Positions 1 through 6,019 of a stretch of DNA of 7,337 nucleotides are shown here, in pieces. The position numbers and the translations under genes were made by a program. Source of the stretch: Gammaproteobacteria bacterium (GTDB lineage: Bacteria; Pseudomonadota; Gammaproteobacteria; Pseudomonadales; Azotimanducaceae). The stretch is taken from positions 1-7,337 of the forward strand of contig JABIVN010000128.1 of the NCBI GenBank assembly GCA_018667205.1. The letters run 5' to 3'. Under the pieces are notes generated by a model. That model saw only the letters and a program-made list of their open reading frames with translations. It was not told where the DNA came from and searched no databases. Within the stretch, counting starts at the first letter, position 1. The number at the start of each line of letters is the position of its first letter.

Positions 1-1207
1 GATTAGCTATCGCCTATTAAAAGTTGGTAGCGCTCGAGAACTCGCCGAACTAATGGCAGCTGTCGGTCTGGCTCAGAACTTTTCTGCCATCAAGGCACTG
101 TCAACGGAAGGTATCCAGAAAGGCCATATGTCATTGCACGCAAGAAGTGTTGCTGTCACCGCCGGCGCGCCCAAAGAACTATTTGAAACAGTGGTCAGCC
201 ATTTGATCGCCCAGGGTCAAATCACGGTTTCCGCGGCAAAGGAAATTATCCTCGAGCTGACGCAAAAGAATGTAAAGAACGAAATTAAGAAAAAATCTTC
301 AACCACAGCGATGGCAAACGGCAAAGTGATTCTGCTGGGCGAACACGCGGTAGTTTATGGCAAGCCGGCTATTGCCGTTCCCATCAAGAACGCCGTCGTC
401 GCCGAAGTCTCTGATACTGATCACTCGCCGGAAATCAAAGTGCCGGCCTGGGACATCGACGACAAATTGGAAGACTCCAATTCCATCTGGTGGGATGCTA
501 TTCAAGGCGTGTTCGAGCAACTGGGCATCGCAAACCAGAAATTCGCCGTACATATAAAGCCGAACATTCCTGCCGCAATGGGCCTTGGCGGTTCTGCCGC
601 AACTGCAGTCGCTATCGTGCGCTCAGTCTCGAAACACTTTAACCTTCAATTGAACGACGAAGAAGTCAATCACTACGCGTTCCTTTGCGAGAAAGCGGCG
701 CACGGCACACCCTCGGGTATCGACAATACCATCGCGACCTATGGGCGCCCCCTGGTTTACCAGACGGGTGAACAACCTCGGCTTGATATGATCGAATTTC
801 CCAGACCTCTCAGCTTGGTCATTGGTATATCGGACCATCCCAGCCTGACCGTCGACATGGTTGCCGGCGTGCGCGACCGTTGGAGAAAGAACAGCACACT
901 TTATGATTCTTTGTTTGCAAATTTTGCAGAGGTCGCTGAATCAGGACTCGATGCAATCAAGCAAGGTGACTACAAAGGCCTTGGTCATATGATGACGATT
1001 AACCACGGTCTGCTCAGCGCAATTCAGGTGTCTTCACCTGAATTAGATCGAATGGTTCAGATTTCTCGGGACTATGGTGCATTGGGCGCTAAACTGACCG
1101 GAGCAGGTGGTGGTGGCTCAATTATTGCCCTGTGCGAAGACAATCCTGAAGCCATCGTCAATGGTTTGACAAGAAATGGTTTCAAAGCCTTGCAGGTCAC
1201 CGTATGA
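1..1207 (+). CDS. HMG-CoA reductase (class II, C-terminal end) fused in frame to mevalonate kinase; 5' partial
   Basis: The frame is open from base 2 (start codon off the left edge) to the TGA at 1205-1207. The first ~90 codons match the C-terminal end of class II (degradative-type) HMG-CoA reductase: KVGSARELAEL, GLAQNFSAIKAL, then EGIQKGHMSLHAR, whose GH (His codon 125-127) corresponds to the catalytic His. A short Lys/Ser/Thr-rich linker (about 272-310) joins it to a full GHMP-family mevalonate kinase of about 297 residues. Kinase motifs are GKVILLGEHAVVYG (Lys and Glu-His of motif 1), a Gly-rich phosphate loop GLGGSAA (motif 2, first of the usual two Ser replaced by Gly), HGTPSGIDN with the catalytic Asp at 722-724, and KLTGAGGGGS (motif 3). 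The fused protein would reduce HMG-CoA to mevalonate and then make phosphomevalonate in the cytoplasm. An internal ATG at 311 has no clear Shine-Dalgarno, so separate kinase translation is unlikely. The two domain identities are firm; that the fusion acts as one bifunctional enzyme is inferred. Confidence 0.93.
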   Translation, partial: ISYRLLKVGSARELAELMAAVGLAQNFSAIKALSTEGIQKGHMSLHARSVAVTAGAPKELFETVVSHLIAQGQITVSAAKEIILELTQKNVKNEIKKKSSTTAMANGKVILLGEHAVVYGKPAIAVPIKNAVVAEVSDTDHSPEIKVPAWDIDDKLEDSNSIWWDAIQGVFEQLGIANQKFAVHIKPNIPAAMGLGGSAATAVAIVRSVSKHFNLQLNDEEVNHYAFLCEKAAHGTPSGIDNTIATYGRPLVYQTGEQPRLDMIEFPRPLSLVIGISDHPSLTVDMVAGVRDRWRKNSTLYDSLFANFAEVAESGLDAIKQGDYKGLGHMMTINHGLLSAIQVSSPELDRMVQISRDYGALGAKLTGAGGGGSIIALCEDNPEAIVNGLTRNGFKALQVTV

Positions 1208-1344
1208 CCAACTTTTATCAGCCAGGAGCGTTTAGCTTTTTGGTCAAGGAAGCTTTGCGCGGCCTGCCGGTTAATCCAATGACTGCGTCCAGGCGTAAAC
1301 CGTTTAAACCATTAACAGACTGCCTAAAAGAATGTCTTCTGTGA
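1204..1344 (+). CDS. Possible small ORF (46 aa) coupling mevalonate kinase to idi
   Basis: An ATG at 1204 overlaps the kinase TGA as ATGA and opens a 46-codon frame ending at TGA 1342-1344, 13 nt inside idi. An AGGT at 1194-1197 lies 6 nt upstream of the ATG and could serve as ribosome binding site. The predicted product starts MTNFYQPGAFSFLVKEAL and is basic in the middle (SRRKPFKP), with two Cys near the end (CLKEC). It has no evident signal peptide or transmembrane helix, and I do not recognise it. The idi start inside its end has no convincing Shine-Dalgarno (only AAAAG one base before ATG), so the small ORF may serve to carry ribosomes from the kinase to idi. It could equally be chance open sequence in a 124-nt spacer. 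Confidence 0.35.
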   Translation: MTNFYQPGAFSFLVKEALRGLPVNPMTASRRKPFKPLTDCLKECLL

Positions 1345-1898
1345 TAACCGAAGTTGTTTCCTCTGACCTAGAAGACCTGATTCTCGTCAACGCTGATGAC
1401 GAGCGTGTTGGCAATCTAACTAAACGGGAATGCCACCTTGGCCAAGGTCAATTGCATCGTGCTTTCTCTGTGTTCATCTTTAATTCAGCCGGAGAGGTTT
1501 TACTGCAGCAAAGAACCGCGCAGAAATTCCTTTGGCCTCTGTACTGGTCGAACGCTTGCTGCAGTCATCCAAGGGCCGGTGAAGAATCAGATGAAGCGGC
1601 GCATAGGAGGCTGAAGCAAGAGCTTGGCATATCGGTACCACTTACCTATCTGTACAAGTTTGAGTATCACGCCCGCTATCAAAACGTTGGCAGTGAACAT
1701 GAACTTTGCTGGGTTTGGGTTGGTATCGCTGAGGCAAAGGATATCGTCCCAAACAGCAACGAGGTAGCCAACTGGCGTTTCTTTTCCAGGGAAGAACTCG
1801 ACAAGGAATTATCCCAGAATCCAGAAAGCTACACGCCGTGGATGAAAATGGAATGGGAACGCATCTTTAAAGACCACCAGGATGTTCTTAGCAACTAA
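1332..1898 (+). CDS. idi: Isopentenyl-diphosphate delta-isomerase, type I
   Basis: This 188-residue protein interconverts IPP and DMAPP in the cytoplasm, the last step before prenyl chain synthesis. It is a Nudix-fold type I enzyme of normal bacterial length. Metal-ligand histidines are H35 and H42 (CHLGQGQLH) and H79. The catalytic Cys is C77 in NACCSHP, aligning with E. coli Cys67 of the VCGHP motif; the CCSHP form is more like eukaryotic enzymes. The second catalytic/metal acid cluster is E122-H-E124. The degenerate Nudix helix runs G83 to G99 (RRLKQELG). The C-terminal W-F/S-P-W-M segment (YTPWMKMEWE) is typical. The nearest upstream in-frame stop is at 1305-1307 and ATG 1332 is the first good start. 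It lies 124 nt after the mevalonate kinase stop and just before a terminator, so it is the last gene of the mevalonate operon. Confidence 0.95.
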   Translation: MSSVITEVVSSDLEDLILVNADDERVGNLTKRECHLGQGQLHRAFSVFIFNSAGEVLLQQRTAQKFLWPLYWSNACCSHPRAGEESDEAAHRRLKQELGISVPLTYLYKFEYHARYQNVGSEHELCWVWVGIAEAKDIVPNSNEVANWRFFSREELDKELSQNPESYTPWMKMEWERIFKDHQDVLSN

Positions 1899-1907
1899 AT
1901 CGTCACA

Positions 1908-1936
1908 GGCGTTCAGCGAACTGCCATTTTATTGTT
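1908..1936 (+). terminator. Intrinsic terminator after idi
   Basis: GGC-GTTC (1908-1914) pairs with GAAC (1918-1921) and GCC (1923-1925), with T1922 bulged and a three-base AGC loop. This 7-bp stem is followed by ATTTTATTGTT. It begins 10 nt after the idi stop codon, the expected place for a Rho-independent terminator ending the mevalonate operon. Confidence 0.65.
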
Positions 1937-1984
1937 CGGTTGTCTATCCAACAGCATTGTGATTCCATGGAGGTCTCTTAAAGG

Positions 1985-2398
1985 ATGCAGCTAATGAACA
2001 TAGACGGTGGATGTTATTGTGGCCAGATCAGATATACCTTTGAAGGCGACATCGCGGCGCAGATGCAATGTCATTGTCGCGAGTGTCAGTATATTACGGG
2101 CGGAAATCCCAACGTCTTCGTTATGGTCCCAGAGGCGACATTTAGCTACGTCAAGGGCGAACCCTCAGGCTTTAGTCGCCCGGACCTGGATAACCCCGTA
2201 ACACGATTCTTCTGCCCCAATTGCGGGACAGCGATAGGAACCAAGGCTCCAGGTGCGCCTGGCGCGATGGTACTTAAAGTTGGCACGCTGGATGACCCTA
2301 CGATTTTCACCCCTACGGTCGCTATATTTACAAGGGATTCCCAATCCTTTCACCATATTCCTGGTGAGGTTCCAAGTTTTGAAGGACTGCCCGGTTAG
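1985..2398 (+). CDS. GFA / CENP-V domain zinc-binding protein
   Basis: This small protein has the Cys pattern of the GFA (glutathione-dependent formaldehyde-activating enzyme-like)/CENP-V fold. Numbered from ATG 1985 these are C10 and C12 (GGCYCGQIRY), C29, C31 and C34 (CHCRECQ), and C77 and C80 (FFCPNCGTAIG), the ligand sets of the two structural/catalytic zinc sites. The GTLDDPTIFTPTVAIF segment after the last Cys pair is also typical. The length (137 residues) is normal for the family. The substrate is unknown: most members are annotated by homology only, and formaldehyde activity should not be assumed. The start is uncertain. ATG 1985 has GGAGG at 1969-1973, 11 nt away, while ATG 1994 has AAGGA (1981-1985) 8 nt upstream and gives a protein three residues shorter. 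It follows a terminator, so it should have its own promoter, but I see no convincing one. Confidence 0.88.
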   Translation: MQLMNIDGGCYCGQIRYTFEGDIAAQMQCHCRECQYITGGNPNVFVMVPEATFSYVKGEPSGFSRPDLDNPVTRFFCPNCGTAIGTKAPGAPGAMVLKVGTLDDPTIFTPTVAIFTRDSQSFHHIPGEVPSFEGLPG

Positions 2399-2506
2399 TT
2401 AACTTCTGTCCAAAAACCTCGATTCTGGATACACAGTGTGCAGCATTTAGAAGATCTGCGTTAAAAGCCTGTGCGTTAGGTCATCAAACGTTAAACCGGT
2501 AATAGC

Positions 2507-2521
2507 GCAGCGGTCTGCTGC
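2507..2521 (+). other. Short stem-loop in the leader of the transporter gene
   Basis: GCAGC (2507-2511) and GCTGC (2517-2521) form a perfect 5-bp stem with a five-base loop, 19 nt before the AAGGA ribosome binding site of the MFS gene. It has no T-tract, so it is not an intrinsic terminator. It might influence translation initiation or mRNA stability, but a stem this short can arise by chance. I see nothing else firm in the 153-nt gap 2399-2551 and no clear promoter. Confidence 0.2.
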
Positions 2522-2551
2522 ACTGCAAGAAGCACTAGATAAGGAACTGTC

Positions 2552-3835
2552 TTGAAAAAACCATCATATACGAATACCTACACACATTATGTGCTGGGGG
2601 TCTTGGTTGTCGTCTACGTTTTTAATTTTATTGATCGACAGATTCTCGCCATACTCGCGCCGGCTATTAAGGACGACCTGCAACTGTCAGATACCCAGAT
2701 AGGTGCGCTCAGCGGGGTAGCGTTCGGTATTTTCTACGCCACGCTGGGCATTCCCATCGCCAGGCTAGCGGACCGGTACTCGCGGGTAAACATTATCTCA
2801 ATTTGTCTGACAATCTGGTCATTGATGACCGCTTTATCGGGCCTTGCAACCAACTTTGTGCAGTTGCTGATCGCCCGAATCGGCGTTGGCATCGGTGAAG
2901 CCGGCGGCAGTCCACCGTCGCACTCATTGCTAGCAGACTACTTTACACCCGGTAAACGCGCGACGGCTCTCGGCATTTATGCACTTGGCGTTCCCATAGG
3001 GATCCTCTTTGGTAACCTGGCCGGCGGATGGATTGGTGAAATATTCGGCTGGCGACAGGCCTTTTTCCTGGTCGGCGTGCCGGGCATCATTTTGGCGATC
3101 ATCCTTAAACTAACGGTAAAGGAACCGCCCCGCGGGTACTCAGAGGAAAAGCAGGCGGACACGACAGTCGTCCCATTTAAAACTGTCGTGAAAACCATGT
3201 GGGGTTTCAAATCGTTCAAGTACATCGCACTCGGCGCCGGTACCCAGGCGTTTGTAGGGTACGGCGCCATCGCTTGGATGCCCTCTTTCCTGGTGCGCGC
3301 TCACGACCTGAGTATCGGTGAAGTTGGCACCGCGTTGGGTCTTATCATTGGTTTCTTTGGTGGTATTGGAACACTTTTAAGCGGTGTGATCGGAGACAAA
3401 CTTGGCGCAAAAAACATTAAATACTACATGCTGGTGCCCGCTTACGGCTTCCTGATCGCAGTACCTGCAGGCGCAGCTGTTTTTCTGGTTGATGATCTTT
3501 ATCTGGTGCTCGCCATTTACACGATCCCGGCATTCCTGGTAAACCTTTACACAGGACCAACCTTTGCGATGACTCAATCACTGGCTCCGCTGGCAATGCG
3601 CGCCGCAGCGTCCGCCCTGTTGTTGTTTATCATTAACATTATCGGACTGGTATTCGGTCCAACCACCGTCGGCATCATCAGCGATCTGCTGCAATTCAGC
3701 ATGCAGATGAACGATGTCGAATCCTTGCAAATGGCGTTACTTGCGTGCAACTTCGTTTATTTGTTGAGCTTCTACTACTACTTTCAGGCCTCAAGGCACT
3801 TGGAAACAGACTTAAACGCGAGTAAACAGTCATGA
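2552..3835 (+). CDS. MFS transporter, spinster-like family
   Basis: This 427-residue inner-membrane protein has about 12 hydrophobic segments, the normal MFS length. TM1 starts near residue 12 and carries FNFIDRQILAILAP, the signature of the spinster-like MFS branch. The loop between TM2 and TM3 has the MFS motif A variant PIARLADRYSR (68-78). TM4-TM5 include RIGVGIGEAGGSPPSHSLLADYF (109-131; the acidic and Gly-rich stretch typical of the branch). A soluble loop (about 188-222) divides the two halves. The start is TTG at 2552, chosen because AAGGA (2541-2545) lies 6 nt upstream and the product begins just before TM1. The substrate is not predictable from sequence. It overlaps the next gene by ATGA (3832-3835), which implies translational coupling with the crotonase and possibly uptake or export of a carboxylate that is handled as a CoA ester (inference). 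Confidence 0.93.
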   Translation: MKKPSYTNTYTHYVLGVLVVVYVFNFIDRQILAILAPAIKDDLQLSDTQIGALSGVAFGIFYATLGIPIARLADRYSRVNIISICLTIWSLMTALSGLATNFVQLLIARIGVGIGEAGGSPPSHSLLADYFTPGKRATALGIYALGVPIGILFGNLAGGWIGEIFGWRQAFFLVGVPGIILAIILKLTVKEPPRGYSEEKQADTTVVPFKTVVKTMWGFKSFKYIALGAGTQAFVGYGAIAWMPSFLVRAHDLSIGEVGTALGLIIGFFGGIGTLLSGVIGDKLGAKNIKYYMLVPAYGFLIAVPAGAAVFLVDDLYLVLAIYTIPAFLVNLYTGPTFAMTQSLAPLAMRAAASALLLFIINIIGLVFGPTTVGIISDLLQFSMQMNDVESLQMALLACNFVYLLSFYYYFQASRHLETDLNASKQS

Positions 3836-4593
3836 CTGCATTAACGGTTACCACTAAAAACGGGGTCAGGACGGTGACGATGAATCGTCCCGAGTCACTG
3901 AATTCATTTAACGCAGATATGATGGATGAACTTTGTCACTCTTTTCTGGATGCAGCGATTGACGACGCCGTTCGTGTGCTTGTCCTAACCGGTGCCGGGC
4001 GAGCTTTTTCAGCGGGAGCAGACTTAAAATCCATGGGCACGCCGCCGGACCCTTCAAAGAAGGACCTGCGGGCATTAATGCATTCTATGATCGATTTCCC
4101 CAAACCATTTATTACTGCGGCGAACGGCTTAGGTGTGGGCATTGGCATGACCATTCACGGCGTAGCTGATTTGGTGTTCATGGCAGAAAGCGCAAAGTTC
4201 CGGGCACCGTTTTCATCTCTTGGACTCACTGCCGAAGCTGCTAGCACCTATACCTTCAGCCGTTTGCTAGGACACCAGAAGGCATCCTGGGCACTATTAT
4301 CCGGAGAGTGGTTCACAGCCAGGGAGTGCCTGGACATGGGCCTTGCGCTGGAAGTGATACCGGACGAAAGCCTTATGCAGATTGTTTACGAGAAAGCCGA
4401 AAAATTGGCAGCCCTACCCTTGGCGTCACTCATACAAACCAAAAAGCTACTGGTAGCGCCGCACATTGAAGCCATGAAATCTGCTGTATATGCAGAAGGC
4501 GTAGGCCTTGCAAATCTTGCCGGAGGCGCCGCCAACAGGGAAGCGATTAAAGCCTTTCTAGGCAAACGAGATCCCGATTTCAGGGGCATATAG
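3832..4593 (+). CDS. Crotonase-superfamily protein, enoyl-CoA delta isomerase-like
   Basis: This 253-residue cytoplasmic protein has the crotonase fold and would act on an acyl-CoA. The first oxyanion-hole and CoA-binding segment is GRAFSAGADLKSM (56-68); the second is ANGLGVGIG (97-105). The two glutamates of classical enoyl-CoA hydratase (rat Glu144 and Glu164) align with T107 and F127, so hydratase chemistry is unlikely. The stretch APFSSLGLTAEAAS (125-138) resembles the PFxxLGLxxEGG segment of peroxisomal delta3,delta2-enoyl-CoA isomerases, with E135 in the place of the isomerase general base. I therefore favour a double-bond isomerase or related activity over a hydratase. An automatic annotation would probably say enoyl-CoA hydratase/isomerase. 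The start at 3832 overlaps the transporter stop (ATGA), so both are likely made from one mRNA. Confidence 0.9.
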   Translation: MTALTVTTKNGVRTVTMNRPESLNSFNADMMDELCHSFLDAAIDDAVRVLVLTGAGRAFSAGADLKSMGTPPDPSKKDLRALMHSMIDFPKPFITAANGLGVGIGMTIHGVADLVFMAESAKFRAPFSSLGLTAEAASTYTFSRLLGHQKASWALLSGEWFTARECLDMGLALEVIPDESLMQIVYEKAEKLAALPLASLIQTKKLLVAPHIEAMKSAVYAEGVGLANLAGGAANREAIKAFLGKRDPDFRGI

Positions 4594-4600
4594 CGCCCCT
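4582..4600. terminator. Candidate hairpin between convergent genes
   Basis: AGGGGC (4582-4587) and GCCCCT (4595-4600) form a perfect 6-bp GC-rich stem with a 7-nt loop that includes the crotonase TAG stop. The convergent AsmA-like gene ends at 4609. There is no T-tract on either strand, so intrinsic termination is doubtful. It could protect 3' ends or be a weak bidirectional stop. Confidence 0.3.
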
Positions 4601-4608
4601 CTGCAGGC

Positions 4609-5334
4609 TCAGTCCTTATCTCTGCCAAACAAAGATCCCAGTTTAGCCTTAAGGGCTGCTTCTGCTTCTTTGCGCAAATATTTACTCGCTGCAGTTTTCA
4701 GCGCCGCCTTGATCTTGCCCATCAACTGAGCGGCAATCTTCTCGCCGACTTCTTCAGGGGTTAAACCGTTTTCGAGTGTGCCAATATCTCTGAGCTGTAA
4801 GTTTTTCAGTTCAACCGACTGCGTTTCAATCTGCTCACTGCGCAACTCCATCGTGGCATTCGAAAAATCGATCTGCTTAATGGCGAGTTGAATATCAGCG
4901 TCACGGTTACCGGTATCGCCCGCGTTAGCTGGATCATCAGATTCCGGCATACCGTCCATCAGTTTTTGTATATTGGTTGTAGGGCCTTTTTGTTCTGCCA
5001 GAACATGAACACCGGCAACACTGATGTCGTCAATAAGGTAGACCGGCCCGGTAAGGCTAGCGATGTCGATCGTCACCGAAATCTGGTCCAGCGTAAAGAG
5101 TGGTTCGGATGAGAATCCGGGCGGGTTGGCCACCGTCAAACCGCTCAGCGTTGCCTTGCCTTCACTCAGGCTGACCTTAACTTCCCTTACCTGGACCCGG
5201 GTATTTGTAACCTCGGTACCGACCTCTTCGATCATGTTTTTAACGATCCCGTCCAGATTTTGAATCAGGTAGTAACCCGACCCTGCAACCGCAGCAACTA
5301 GAAGTACTGCAAAACCTGTGATAATTTTGTTCAC
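4609..5334 (-). CDS. AsmA-like membrane-anchored periplasmic protein
   Basis: The protein starts with VNKIITGFAVLLVAAVAG, one N-terminal hydrophobic segment (about residues 4-25) after a single Lys, most likely an uncleaved inner-membrane anchor. The rest would lie in the periplasm. Residues about 45-115 (VREVKVSLSEGKATLSGLTV, ANPPGF, then alternating hydrophobic strands) look like the N-terminal beta-rich repeat of AsmA/DUF748-type proteins. A low-complexity Asp/Asn/Gly linker follows (about 130-147), then a second strand region and a Lys/Ala-rich amphipathic C-terminal helix (about 196-240). I chose the GTG at 5334 (241 residues) because GAGGG (5344-5340) lies 5 nt before it; a GTG at 5346 would add four residues but has no ribosome binding site. 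The function is unknown; AsmA-like proteins are linked to envelope lipid transport and outer-membrane homeostasis. At 241 residues it is much smaller than true AsmA. It converges on the crotonase gene (15 nt between them). Confidence 0.8.
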   Translation of the reverse strand: MNKIITGFAVLLVAAVAGSGYYLIQNLDGIVKNMIEEVGTEVTNTRVQVREVKVSLSEGKATLSGLTVANPPGFSSEPLFTLDQISVTIDIASLTGPVYLIDDISVAGVHVLAEQKGPTTNIQKLMDGMPESDDPANAGDTGNRDADIQLAIKQIDFSNATMELRSEQIETQSVELKNLQLRDIGTLENGLTPEEVGEKIAAQLMGKIKAALKTAASKYLRKEAEAALKAKLGSLFGRDKD

Positions 5335-5375
5335 GCTGACCCTCACAATTTGTTAACTGAAAAAGAAGTAGAGGT

Positions 5376-5403
5376 AGGATAACAGGGAGCACGTCCCACT
5401 CAA
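5376..5403 (-). promoter_or_regulatory. Candidate sigma70-type promoter for the AsmA-like gene
   Basis: On the minus strand TTGAGT (5403-5398) and TATCCT (5381-5376) are separated by 16 nt, each matching 4 of 6 consensus bases. They lie about 42 nt before the GTG at 5334. The assignment rests on pattern and position only. Confidence 0.3.
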
Positions 5404-5410
5404 ACGAGGT

Positions 5411-5440
5411 TTGGGTTCAAATCAAGGATAAAGCTATACT
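5411..5440 (+). promoter_or_regulatory. Candidate promoter for the selenoprotein operon
   Basis: TATACT (5435-5440) matches five of six -10 bases and lies 42 nt before the ATG at 5483. The partner TTGGGT (5411-5416, 18-nt spacer) matches the -35 consensus only in TTG. Transcription would start near 5447. A weak -35 may mean an activator is needed, which is a guess. Confidence 0.4.
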
Positions 5441-5482
5441 GGTTCATTGTTTCCATTCCAACAACCAACGTCGAGATAAAAA

Positions 5483-6019
5483 ATGATCGAATATCATAAT
5501 CCTGAAGGGTCTGTCGGTATCGAAGTGACACCCTACACTTTGTCTGCTGTCATCCAGGGCGCCAACTCAATTAACGTCGGGTTCCTGGCGAATGGTTTCC
5601 CCGACTCTGAGAACTTTCTGCACGCACTAGAAGAAGCAATGCAGGAGCTTGAACCCGGTATTGAGGTTCATTCCTACAATAAAGGCAATGCATCAGTACC
5701 CGCGGACGATAAACTACTGGGCAATATCACCAATGAATGTCATGCCGTGGTCGCTGCCTACGGGCATTGAGGATCCTGCACAACCGGCACCGTGCGTGAC
5801 GGAATAAATATTGCAAAATTGGGAATCCCTGCTGTAGCACTTGTGACAGACGAGTTCTGGCCTCAGGGCGACTTCGTTGCTGAGTCACTTGGCATGCCAG
5901 ACGTTCCAAGAGTACGACTACCGCATCCGGTTGCCGGCACGGGCGTGAAAAACATGAAAAAAATCGCCGCGGAAGTGGCGCCAGCAGTGATTAATGCATT
6001 AGAGGCGCACAATGGCTGA
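5483..6019 (+). CDS. UGSC-family selenoprotein with in-frame UGA (Sec96)
   Basis: This is one reading frame from ATG 5483 (GAGA at 5473-5476 as a weak ribosome binding site) to TGA 6017-6019, interrupted only by TGA at 5768-5770. Read through, it gives 178 residues with VVAAYGH-U-G-S-C-TTGTVRDG around residue 96. U/C-G-S-C is the defining motif of the UGSC (seleno)protein family. The N-terminal half has a strand followed by NGFPDSENFL (38-46), and the second half continues the fold: KLGIPAVALVT, then LGMPDVPRVRLPHPV. There is no signal peptide, so it is cytoplasmic. The Sec and Cys99 form a CxxC-like pair likely to be the redox or catalytic centre. Frame continuity across the TGA, conserved residues on both sides, and a hairpin just downstream argue for Sec insertion and against a nonsense mutation. 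An annotation pipeline would probably report two fragments (5483-5770 and a GTG start at 5792). The last 8 nt overlap the next gene. Decoding needs selA, selB, selC and selD elsewhere in the genome. Confidence 0.87.
5768..5770 (+). other. Selenocysteine codon (UGA) in UGSC motif
   Basis: TGA is followed directly by GGA TCC TGC (Gly-Ser-Cys). TGA is clearly a stop elsewhere in this window (ends of the kinase gene at 1205-1207 and of the transporter at 3833-3835, both overlapping next starts), so a genome-wide TGA reassignment does not explain it. Confidence 0.87.
5784..5802 (+). promoter_or_regulatory. Candidate bacterial SECIS hairpin
   Basis: Starting 14 nt after the UGA, CCG (5784-5786) pairs with CGG (5800-5802) and CAC (5788-5790) with GTG (5796-5798), with one G-A mismatch between. 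The five-base loop is CGTGC (5791-5795). The loop has G as its second base and begins 21 nt after the UGA, fitting the usual bacterial SECIS rules (G among the first two loop bases, loop about 16-37 nt downstream). An alternative fold pairs GCAC (5778-5781) with GTGC (5792-5795) around a 10-nt loop. The SECIS role is inferred from geometry. Confidence 0.6.

Noticed and set aside
299..553. Open frame on the minus strand opposite mevalonate kinase
   Set aside because: It lies fully antisense to a strongly conserved kinase motif region, has no recognisable domain, and is a shadow frame.
311..1207. Stand-alone mevalonate kinase starting at the internal ATG 311
   Set aside because: There is no Shine-Dalgarno before it, and the frame is continuous with the reductase domain upstream. 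It remains possible as a secondary start.
2399..2551. RNA gene or riboswitch in the gap before the MFS transporter
   Set aside because: Only one short stem-loop is visible; there is no recognisable riboswitch core, tRNA cloverleaf or terminator/antiterminator pair.
2977..3270. 97-codon open frame on the minus strand opposite the MFS gene
   Set aside because: It is antisense to transmembrane segments of a clear transporter, has no ribosome binding site of note, and encodes Pro/Lys-rich, low-plausibility protein.
5385..5397. GGGA...TCCC inverted repeat in the divergent intergenic region as an operator
   Set aside because: A 4-bp arm with a 5-nt spacer is expected by chance. It falls within the spacer of the candidate minus-strand promoter, but nothing else supports it.
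5792..6019. Separate 75-residue gene with a GTG start after the TGA
   Set aside because: It is the C-terminal part of the UGSC protein in the same frame. There is no ribosome binding site before the GTG, and the motif residues Gly-Ser-Cys lie upstream of it.
5483..6019. Pseudogene with a nonsense mutation, or TGA reassigned as Trp in this genome
   Set aside because: The TGA falls exactly at the Sec position of UGSC with no other disruption in the frame, and TGA serves as a normal stop for the kinase and transporter genes.
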